43,666 nucleotides of DNA. Origin: an uncultured Flavihumibacter sp. Its GTDB lineage: Bacteria; Bacteroidota; Bacteroidia; Chitinophagales; Chitinophagaceae. Below, piece after piece: positions 1-10,000 of this stretch (the stretch's first letter is position 1; every line of letters starts with the position of its first letter). The notes beneath the pieces were generated by a model. That model worked only from the letters and a program-made list of their open reading frames with translations, was not told the origin of the DNA and did not search any database. Made by a program: the position numbers and the translations under genes. The stretch covers positions 1 through 43,666 of the forward strand of contig CAMLRX010000026.1 of assembly GCA_946482545.1 (NCBI GenBank), read 5' to 3'.

Positions 1-3000
1 AGGCCTTACACCATGAATAACGGGCAGAAGATTAGTATTTCAAGCGGTGTCGCGTCTTATGAGCCATTACTGGGCGGAGATGAAAACCCCTTCAAAATGC
101 CTGTTCAGTTCTCGCAGAATAAACTACTGGGCATTACAGAACATTATACTATTGATCTCCCATTATGTGAGGCGTATTTCCCAGGACCAAGTGTGGGTTA
201 CAGCAGGGTAACGGTGAAAAACTTTGGGGCCGACAACAGCATCGGTAATACAGGGACTACCGTATCTGAGTTTTTTACCGCCAGAGATTTCCCCACCCGC
301 GTGGAAGCTACTCCCATGCAACAACAGCATCCCATAGCATCGAAAATATTAAAGTTCTTCGGACTAAGAATTACCGATCATGCTACCGTTTCCCAAGGCT
401 ATGTGGTGGAGAATTCCAATATGCATGGTAAAATAAAAAGCGAAAGGATTGTGGACAAAGCCGGACAGGAAATATCTACCGTAGCCTACGAATACAAGTT
501 GAACGATAAACGGGCTTTACAAAAAGAGTTGAACAACGTTGTTCCCGCTATTACGAGCGATGGTTTAATAGCAGAAACGGAGATTGGGGTTGATTATGAG
601 TTTTTCACTGATATGAATGAGCATCAGAACCTAAGCGTTGGCGCTCGAGGAGAGCCATCACTTGGATTTTTCATGACCCTATTCCCTAAATTCTGGGTGA
701 ATATCGGCTTGATCCGACCCAACTTCGACAAAAGAATGTTCCGTTCAGCGGTAGCCATTAAGTCAATCCAGAATTTCCCCATTCTGGAGAAAGTGATTAA
801 AACTGAAAAAGGATCGAAGATAGAGTCTGAGAACATACTTTGGGACGCAGTAACGGGAGATGTGCTGATGACAAAAACCCAGAATGAGTTTGATGATCCT
901 GTTTATTCGTTCACCTATCCCGCGCATTGGGCTTATCCTGGTATGGGGAACGCGTCCGATAACCAGGGAATCTATCTTACCGGGTTCGCTACAAATGCAA
1001 ATGGAACAATAGCCAGTTCCAGTTACAATGCGGTACTTACCCCCGGCGATGAATTGGTGGAGGTGAGTGCAGCGTCGTCCACCCCGCAAAAATACTGGAT
1101 TGTAAAAGGGACAGACAACTTACTGCGTGCGGTAAATGCTGATGGCGTTACTGCTTCCAGTGTAGCTTCTTCCTTGTATCGGGTTCTCAGATCGGGAAGG
1201 CGGAATCTTTCAAGCACCGGAATAGGGACTATTGTATCGCTGAATCCATTGATGGAAAAGGGGAGATTGACTATTTCCGGGCTAAGCAGGATAATAGATG
1301 CAAAGGCTGTTGAATTTAAAGAAGAATGGGCAATGCCTGTGAGTCTGAAATGCGGAGATTGTGTTGGTGCGAGCAAGTATTCTAACGGAAACTTTTCTTT
1401 TTGTTATTCAGCACAAAGTAATCCTTCGGTTTGTACAACCTATCCTACCACCAGCAGTAAAAATGAAAATTATAGTAATCTGGGCACCAGGATTTATTAC
1501 ACAGGATACTCTTCAACGGGTTCTGGCTCTTTTTTTTGGATAAATAATTCCAACTCGTACTGGCGCAATACCAACAGTGGAATTACGCAGGGGCCACTTA
1601 ATAGATGTGGAATATGGCCAAGTGCTACTGCTAACCAAAGTGGTGCATCAGAAGGGCTTCCAAAATCAAATACGTGGATTGGAAGATCGTTTATATTTGA
1701 AGTTCCAGTCACAAAAATGTACTATTTTGGGATTGCTGGTGACAATTATTTAGAGTTTAAAGTAGATGGAACACAGAGATTAATTCTTCAAAATCCTGGT
1801 CCTAATAATGAAAACAGGGAAGTGAATTATAGGGCTTGGCATATCTACCCGATAACACTGTCAGCCGGAACGCATATTTTTGAAGTCAACGGCCTTAATT
1901 CAGAAGGTCCCGCTTCATTTGGATTTGAGTTGTATGATAATACAAGTGCGGAACTTGCTGCATCAACAGCTACTAGCCCTCCTACAATTATTCTTACAAC
2001 TGCTGGTGTTACGAGCACCAATTATGGTTATACATTTAATCCATCAAATGGATGCAAAACTTGTGTTTACGGATATGCATTAAATCCTATCGATGGAAAA
2101 TGTTACGAGATCACTGGAAATAACGGTTTCGGAAATGCATTTAACCCATACACATCGGGCATTCTTGGCAACTGGCGCCCTGTGAAGGAGCATGTTTTTG
2201 ACATCAGTCGGGTGAATCTAAAGGGAAATGCCGGTATTCATGGCGCTACTAATATTCGAGAGGCAGGCTATTACTACGACTTTAATCCTTTCTGGGTTGC
2301 GGGAACAACGAACTGGAACGTCAATACTGCTGCCAGCCTGTTCCAGAACTGGCGGTGGAGTAGCGAAGTCACAGGATACAATATGAAAGGCATGGAAACG
2401 GAGAATAAGGATGCGTTGAACCGGTTCAGTGCTGCGCAGATGGGGTACCTGCAGTCGATTCCCGTGGCCGTGGCCTCTAATGCGCCGCTTAGGAACATTG
2501 CCTATGATGGCTTCGAAGACTACGATTTTAACCTTCAATGCGGAACAGATACCTGTAACCAATACAAAGGCCATTTTAGTTTTGCCCCGCTCTTTAACGG
2601 CTCGTTTTATGTTACGAATACAGAGGCGCACTCCGGCAACGGTAGTCTACGGATAAATGGAAGTCTGACCATGACACGTTCTATCTATGATGGCGTTAGC
2701 ACACTATATACCAGGGATGCAGGACACCAGTACCGGTTAAATTCCAATTATCCAATGCTTGGCTTTAATCCAACTTCCGGGGGCAAGTATATCCTGAGTT
2801 TCTGGGTAAAAGATGTTACGCCCGCTTCCGCTACTCCGGGAATTACCGTTCTTGTAAATGGATCAAATATGAATCTGAGTACGAAAAAGGTACCCGTAGT
2901 GGAAGGCTGGAAAAGGGTGGAGGTTGAATTTACGCAATCCTCTTCCTCCACTTTCACACTCAATTTTAATACTGGTGGGAACACGATGTACGTAGACGAT

Positions 3001-3204
3001 ATCCGTATTCATCCCTACGACGCACAACTGAAATCCTTCGCTTACGATGCGGTTTCACTCCGGCTCATGGCGGAACTTGATGAAAATAATTTCTCCACTT
3101 TTTATGAATACGATGATGAGGGAATTCTCATTCGGGTTAAAAAGGAAACAGAGCGGGGTATTATGACCATTAAAGAATCAAGAACCGGAGTAAGAAAAAA
3201 TTAA
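1..3204 (+). CDS. RHS-cluster companion protein with PA14-like and carbohydrate-binding-like modules (5' partial)
   Basis: The reading frame is open to the left edge (the first four codons precede the first visible ATG at 13), so the true start and signal peptide probably lie outside the window; at least 1063 residues are present. Bases 1495-1960 encode a beta-rich module (YWRN, RSFIFEVPVTKMYYFGIAGD, FEVNGLNSEGPASFGFELYD) that resembles PA14 domains. A Cys motif (CKTC then DGKC) lies near 2050-2100. Bases 2500-3010 encode a jelly-roll-like carbohydrate-binding module (HSGNGSLRING, GGKYILSFWVKD, MYVDDIRIHPYD). The C-terminus ends in an RHS-like unit (TFYEYDDEGILIRVKKETERG). In Bacteroidota such proteins sit directly upstream of giant RHS proteins. 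Four bases separate its stop from the next ATG, so they are probably co-transcribed. A surface or secretion partner role is inference. The 1380-2130 part is more AT-rich than its surroundings, as if the module had been swapped in. Confidence 0.85.
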   Translation, partial: RPYTMNNGQKISISSGVASYEPLLGGDENPFKMPVQFSQNKLLGITEHYTIDLPLCEAYFPGPSVGYSRVTVKNFGADNSIGNTGTTVSEFFTARDFPTRVEATPMQQQHPIASKILKFFGLRITDHATVSQGYVVENSNMHGKIKSERIVDKAGQEISTVAYEYKLNDKRALQKELNNVVPAITSDGLIAETEIGVDYEFFTDMNEHQNLSVGARGEPSLGFFMTLFPKFWVNIGLIRPNFDKRMFRSAVAIKSIQNFPILEKVIKTEKGSKIESENILWDAVTGDVLMTKTQNEFDDPVYSFTYPAHWAYPGMGNASDNQGIYLTGFATNANGTIASSSYNAVLTPGDELVEVSAASSTPQKYWIVKGTDNLLRAVNADGVTASSVASSLYRVLRSGRRNLSSTGIGTIVSLNPLMEKGRLTISGLSRIIDAKAVEFKEEWAMPVSLKCGDCVGASKYSNGNFSFCYSAQSNPSVCTTYPTTSSKNENYSNLGTRIYYTGYSSTGSGSFFWINNSNSYWRNTNSGITQGPLNRCGIWPSATANQSGASEGLPKSNTWIGRSFIFEVPVTKMYYFGIAGDNYLEFKVDGTQRLILQNPGPNNENREVNYRAWHIYPITLSAGTHIFEVNGLNSEGPASFGFELYDNTSAELAASTATSPPTIILTTAGVTSTNYGYTFNPSNGCKTCVYGYALNPIDGKCYEITGNNGFGNAFNPYTSGILGNWRPVKEHVFDISRVNLKGNAGIHGATNIREAGYYYDFNPFWVAGTTNWNVNTAASLFQNWRWSSEVTGYNMKGMETENKDALNRFSAAQMGYLQSIPVAVASNAPLRNIAYDGFEDYDFNLQCGTDTCNQYKGHFSFAPLFNGSFYVTNTEAHSGNGSLRINGSLTMTRSIYDGVSTLYTRDAGHQYRLNSNYPMLGFNPTSGGKYILSFWVKDVTPASATPGITVLVNGSNMNLSTKKVPVVEGWKRVEVEFTQSSSSTFTLNFNTGGNTMYVDDIRIHPYDAQLKSFAYDAVSLRLMAELDENNFSTFYEYDDEGILIRVKKETERGIMTIKESRTGVRKN

Positions 3205-3208
3205 TAGT

Positions 3209-4048
3209 ATGAAGACACGAAAATCAGTTAAAATAATGTGGATCGCAGTTTCATTGCTCGTGGCCACGCTTTCCTACGCCGGTCTTAAAGGAGCGGAAAA
3301 GATCAGGGAACCGAAACCGGAAGATCCGGTGGTAGAAAATTTTGAAGAAAAGTTCAGCAAAGAACTGGAGATACTTCAAAAGATCACCGACAGGTATAAA
3401 GCGCACCTTTATATCCGTGGTACCATTTCCTATCAGGAGAAAAGAGCGGGCGCGGTGCCGCTTACGGAAAAGGTGGACTTCTTTTCCCAGTCCTCCGAGT
3501 TCGTCAGTGTGTATGGTATGGACTCGGTGCTCCGGATCCAGGAAGGCGATCGGTTGCTGACAATAGATCACAAAGAGGAATCCGCAGTTGTAATGGCGCT
3601 GGATGAGAATGAGACTGTTAACGCTGAGGGGTTGTTGCCCATTGGCGAAATCGCAAAATATGTGAAGCAGATAGCGGTAAAACCGGACGGATCCCTGCAG
3701 GTGTTGGAGATCGAATTGAACGAGAACGCGCCAGGTAGTTTTCCCCGTTGCAAACTGGTGTACGAACCCGGAAGCTACAGGTTGAAAAAGATGGTCTTTT
3801 ACGGATATGATGTAGAAATGGCAGAGGAAGAGAGTAGTACCGCATCTGAAGTGGTGGTGGTGGATTCTTTAGAAGGTGAAATTGAAACCGGTTATTTCGC
3901 CAGCGCCACTCCTGTTACAGTAGAAGTGGAGTACCTCGAGGAGCGTAGTTCGACTCCTGAAACATGGCGCATTGAAAACTTCATCCGGAAAAATGGCTCG
4001 GGCTATGAACCCATTGGGAAAATAAAAAATTATTCCATCTACCAATAA
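3209..4048 (+). CDS. exported protein of the RHS cluster, unknown function
   Basis: This 279-residue protein has a clear N-terminal signal peptide (basic MKTRKSVK, then a hydrophobic stretch IMWIAVSLLVATLSYA) and is predicted to be periplasmic. After an acidic helical segment (about residues 35-60), the rest alternates beta-type strands: an IRGTISYQEK segment, VYGMDSVLRIQ and LLTIDH. This is reminiscent of the LolA-like half-barrel fold, but that is a resemblance only. It sits 4 bp after the PA14-like gene and 9 bp before the giant RHS gene, so the three are almost certainly one operon. Its fixed place between two giant exported proteins suggests a dedicated chaperone or envelope-trafficking role (inference). 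I recognise no catalytic motif. Confidence 0.8.
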   Translation: MKTRKSVKIMWIAVSLLVATLSYAGLKGAEKIREPKPEDPVVENFEEKFSKELEILQKITDRYKAHLYIRGTISYQEKRAGAVPLTEKVDFFSQSSEFVSVYGMDSVLRIQEGDRLLTIDHKEESAVVMALDENETVNAEGLLPIGEIAKYVKQIAVKPDGSLQVLEIELNENAPGSFPRCKLVYEPGSYRLKKMVFYGYDVEMAEEESSTASEVVVVDSLEGEIETGYFASATPVTVEVEYLEERSSTPETWRIENFIRKNGSGYEPIGKIKNYSIYQ

Positions 4049-4057
4049 CCTGATCTT

Positions 4058-7000
4058 ATGGGAAGATATGTTGCTGGCATCGGAAATTTCTGGCTGCGTA
4101 CACTAAGTTGCTGCCTCTTCGGCCTTTTGCTCTTTTCGAAGGTATGGGCCGCTGAAGAGCCTTACACGGGTGCTATCAATGGCAGCGCTGTTGTGGCAGG
4201 GGCAAGCTTTCATGTGACCGATGAAAAATTCGTAAATATTTCTGCCTGGAATACCATTGATGGCGCGTCTTCCCGAACACCGGAGAATATCCTGGAACTT
4301 AAGTTCGATTATTTTAATAACGTATTCTTCTTCAGTCAGAAGTTCACTATTAATGTTACCGTAAACATCAAGTGCTACAACAACCCTTACGATACATCCG
4401 CCATTTTCCAGGAGTACAACAATGTACTACTGACCATACGGCACGACAGCACCACCGGACTGGCCTACAAGGGACTTCATTCCTACAAGTTTACTGGTGC
4501 CTATAAGTATAAAGTAACCGTTTTAAGTATCACAAGCCCGGAACTGGGGTCCAGTATACCGAATATCCTGAAACTGGAAGGACGTACACTGATCAAAAGG
4601 AAGTATAATTTTAATGCCACTACCAACAACCCCGTACAAATTACCGAGCAGGCCAGAAGAATTTACCTCTCCTGGATACCGGCGCACTACCCCGGCGCAG
4701 AACTTTTTGATCTTGAATACACCATTATCGACGACAGCAGTGCATATGGAAAGCAGATTCAATCTACGATCAGCGCCTCCAATTTATTTACGACCAATTT
4801 TTTAGCCGGCTTGTTCAAAAACAATAGCACCAGGATCACTACTCCAAACGACAGTGTGTTGATTAATCCTGTTTACCGCGGTGGGTTTCTTGTATTCAGG
4901 ATACGGGGGGTGCAGTTCAGGAATGAATACCTGCCGAACCTTACTGATGCGGAAAAATACCTCCGTACCGCGGGCAACTGGAATTACAGCGCCTCGAAAG
5001 TGGGAGCTCCTTCATACACATATAACATTGTCGACTTGTCCTGGCACGAGGATTCCCTCAACTGGCAATACTCCGTTTCATTTGCAGAGGAGGGAAAGAA
5101 AAAAGAGATGGTAGGCTATTACGATGGCCTGTTCAAAAACCGGCAGAACGTAACCATCAACAACGCGACACTAAATGCTATCGTGCAGGAAACATTTTAC
5201 GATGCGCAGGGAAGACCGGCGGTAAACGTGTTGTCTGCACCAACCAACGATGGTACTTTGCACTACTTCGATGCTTTCAACAGGAGTAACCTGAACAAAC
5301 CATACAATTACTCCGACATATCAGCTGGGGTCAATTGTAATGATACCGCGGCGCTTGTTTCGGATTCCTCCGGAGCCGGCAGGTATTACTCTGAAAAAAA
5401 TGATGTTAATGATTATTTCTTCAAGAAATATATTCCCAAGGCGGAGGGGTATCCTTACTCTTTCACGTCCTACACACAAGACAACACGGGTAGGATAAAA
5501 GCCCAGGGCGGAGTGGGGAAAGTGTTTCAACCCGGGCAGGGACACGATACAAAATACTTTTATGGAAAGCCGACGCAGGATGAACTAGACCGGCTGTTCG
5601 GAGTAGAAGCGGGTAATGCGATCCATTACCTCAAAAATATGGTGGTGGACCCCAATGGGCAGATCAGTGTAAGTTATGTAAATGCGAGTGGGAAAACGGT
5701 CGCTACGGCGCTAGCGGGTGTCACTCCTCCCGGCATGGAAAAACTACCCTCCCATGACAATGTGGGCACCCCGGTTAAAAAAGGCATGCTTACCAGCCAG
5801 GATTTTACCGATGAGATCAGTGGCGGACTTAAAATAGGGGTAAGTTCATTTTTAGCCCCGATCAGCGGAGAGTATAAGTTTTTTTATGACCTCACGCCGT
5901 TGAGGATGGATGTGTTGTATGGCTCTGCCCTTCAATACAAAATTTGCAATACCTGCTATTACGACCTGGAGATATTAATTAAGGATAATTGTGGTGTCGT
6001 GAAGTCCTCGGTTCTGAAGCCGGTATTAGCGGGCACCTTGTTTCAAACCAGTTGTAGTTATATTGCACCGGTCATCTCTGATAGTTTCGCTTTTAACATC
6101 GCCGCACACGAGATAGGGGATTACAGCATTTCCTACAACATCAAAGTGAGCGAAGCCGCCCTGGCATTCTACGACAGTGTACACCTGGCGCAGAATACGG
6201 ACATCAGGACGTTTAATAACTTCCTGACCGAAAGACTTGGACAGGCCAGTTTTATCGATTGCTTTTCAGATTGTAAGACCTGTATAGAAACCCTTGGTAC
6301 ACAAACGGAATTTATCAACAATAGAATCAAGCCATTATTTTACCAGGCTGACTCGTTAAACTTCGCCCCGTTCCAAAGCTGGGCGGAAGCGCTTTATACA
6401 ACATTATACAACAACTGCCAGTCGATCCAGTCGGGCTGCCAGGAATTTTCCAGCCCCTGTGATGAAGAGAAGTTGTTGCTGCTTGAAGACCTGATGCCTG
6501 GTGGCCAGTATGCCTTGTACGACGAGAACTTTGCATTGCTTGAGACTTCAGCGCTGAACGTTTTGCAGGATTACTACAGGCTGGGCCGTACGTTTACCAA
6601 TGAAGACGGCACACCAGGTACCATATTTAAGGACGGCATAAATCATGCTGCCGGTAGTTCTTCCATTACCACAAGAGAATTCATTGAAAATTTTAAGCCA
6701 GCCTGGGCGGAAGCGTTTCTTCCGCTTCACCCGGAGTATTGCTTTTACCAGTGGTGCCTTACGAATTCCACTTCGAAGGCTTTCGATAACATGATTCTTG
6801 AACTGGACAATGATTCTACCGCCACTGCGCAAGGATATTTCGGATCGGTTACATCATTACTGGCTAGTGATCCGTTTTTCGGTTCAGGAGGTTATGGATC
6901 GGGTATGTATTATGATATGTACGACAGTTTGTACAATTATTCCAACACGGTGTACGGTTATCCATCTTCCGCACCGGTAAAGAATATCCTTTCTTATGTC

Positions 7001-10000
7001 GATTTTGAATTGTATTGTGAGCCGAACGGAGTATCCCCGTCTTCCTGTGTTCCGCCAGGTTCCACCTGCCGGTCGCCTTATATGGAATGGCAGATGTATA
7101 AGGAGGCCTATCTAAGGCTCAAGTCGTATTTTGTAGAGAAAGCCCGGATACAATATAACCCTGAATGTAAGAATTGCTATATCGGTACCGATAATACTGA
7201 AGTGGGTGGATGTACGCCTCCCAGTCTCAGTTGGTTTACCGCAACCACGGACAGTGTGGCCAATAACAATACTTATATAAAATATAAGTTTAATAACGCT
7301 GGCGATACTACCGCGCCTAATCAGTATGTGATCACGGTGCAATATGTCAGGAATGGCGTTACTTATTACAATTCTGTTGTTTTCCCTGCCCAGGCCAGTT
7401 CAGTCACAGGGCAACTCTATAATATCACCAGCTACGCTATGGTGTCGGTAATGTGCGATACCGGTATCATCTTTACCATGCGACCTGAGCAAAAGAAGTC
7501 TATGGAGAATTGGTGGAAACGGTTCGAGCCCGATTCTTCGGGTATGTTTTATGCCAGCCTTGCTTCATCAGGGAAGCAAACCAGTGTGGGAGAATGGAAG
7601 ATTGATCCTAAATTTATTGCGCTTCCGGAGCAAAAGGGATGCGCATTCGATTGTCCCTGCCCAACAGCTGGAGACTTTGAGTATTATAACCAATACTATT
7701 CTTATGAATGCGGATATGGAAGTTCGATTTTCATTTACTACAATGGGCCAACAATTCCATTTGGAAGAGAGGTTACGGTATATTTCTATTACACAGATCA
7801 GTACTGCCAAATGGCACAAGGGTCGGTGATTTTCTCACCAGGTGAAACATATAAAGAATATTGTCTGGGAGATTATTTCTGTACGGAAGGATCCGTGTTT
7901 ATTACTGATGTCTATTGCTATGATGATCCTTATAACTTCATTTGTCCTTCTTTAAGCAAACCTCCAAGTCTTTGCACGGATGATTCCCGTTATGCTTACT
8001 TCAAGAACAAAATCAGGCGCTATAATGATTATCAGAATACTACCGGTCTGGCTGAGACCATCCGTTCACGTTACAATGCTTACGCCGATGAGCAGAAAAG
8101 TGCCGCGACGGAAGATTGCAAATCCATATGTGAGGCGCAGGCAGATACATGGATAAATGCGCTTAAGGGCTGTAATGCGGCTTCACCCGCCGTTTGGACG
8201 GCTCTCAGAAACAGTCTTATCAACGCCTGTAAGTCAGGCTGTAGTCCCTATTATCCCTCAGTTAATGGGACGTCTGATTCTTTTGAATCCATCATCAGGA
8301 GTTATTTTCCGACCTCAACAGATTCCTGTACGGCTTATCTTATTTCCAACCCCTATCCCAGCAATAAGGAGCCACAGTACAACCGTACCATTCATGTGGA
8401 AATCACCACCTGCCTTCAGGATAGGTTTACCTATCTGAAGAATAAATACCTCTCATCAGGCTTTAGCGGCTCTTTCCATCTATGGTTGCAGAGACAATTG
8501 GGTGCGGATTATAAACTGAAAGAAAGTGAACTTACAAGTTTGGAAACCCAACTTAGCTCCGGATGTAAATATTTCAAAAAGCCAATTGAACTCCCGGTGG
8601 CGATGGGTTGTAAATCACCTTCCTATTATTACAATGAAGCGTGCAGGGATTCAGCATACATCAGGGGCGTATGGAACGCTTTTAATGCGCAGTTCCCCGG
8701 CGTGGACACATTGAGTCAGCATTACCAGACGATACTGACGAATTATTTCAACCATTACCTGGGTTACGCTTTGAATTTCGAGGATTATGACGCTTATATC
8801 AAGCGAATGCTGTCAGGTACGCTATACAAGGATTTGCTTTGCTCGAGGTCGCAGGACTCCTACGCTGAAAGTTTTTCCGATGTGAACAACTGTTTGGCGG
8901 ATGTATTCCTTGCAGCTTATTCGACAGCTTTGACGGAATACAACTTGTACATCGATTCAGTTCGGGCTGCATTCAGGGCGGCTTATTTTACAAGATGTCT
9001 GGCGGCTGATGCCAATTTGGCGATGCGTTCCAATTACCTGGAATACCATTATACGCTGTATTATTATGATCAGAGCGGCAATTTAGTTAAAACAATTCCT
9101 CCCGCTGGCGTAACAATGGCAACGCCAACGCAGATAGACCAAACAATCAATTATAGAAAATCATATAACCGGTATTGCCAGGAAAATCAACCTTTTGCGC
9201 AGTTTACGGGGACGAATCGGATAAATGTTGTAGCGGCGGCGGGTAATGATTTCCCTTTGACCGGGCCTGCGTTTACCTTTACAATGGAGTCTTTCGTGAG
9301 ACTTAATAATTTCAGTAACCAACCGATTTTTTCATTTATCAATTATTCCATAACCGGTGGCGTAACCAGGGAGAGTGGACTTGCGTTGATGGTCAGAAGT
9401 GGAAAACTGGTTATTGGATCAGGTGTATGGACCAGCTCGGCTACCAATAACTTTAACGAGAAGGAGTCGCCTGCTATTACCAATTTCATGGAAACCGGCA
9501 AATGGTACCATGTGGCGGTAGTTTTCTCGGCGTTCTCATCAGCGTGGCCAAAAGTATATGTCAATGGCGTTCCTGTCCCACTTACTTCCTTAGATGCCAA
9601 TTCAACATCATTCTATAATCTCTATCCTACTTCTACCACTATGCTGGGCGGTAGCGTCTATAAAGGCGTAACGACACATATGCAGGGGGGAATGAGACAG
9701 TTCAGGATGTATAGGAGAGCATTGAGCCAATTGGAGCTGTTGCAGAATGCTACGAATAAGTGCCTGAATATTACCAATCAGGCCTCGTTGCTGGCGAATG
9801 TTCCGCTGAACGAAGGAACGGGCAATACGGCAAAAGACCTGAGTGCTAATTTTACGGCATCTGTCAATTCCGGGAGCCTTGGTTGGGGGAACTATTTCCC
9901 GCCCTATTATCCGACGCATACCCTTCCTACAGTTTATGAGTACAATTCACTGAACCAGGTGGTGATGCAGTCCTCTCCTGATGGAGATACTTCCCGTTTC

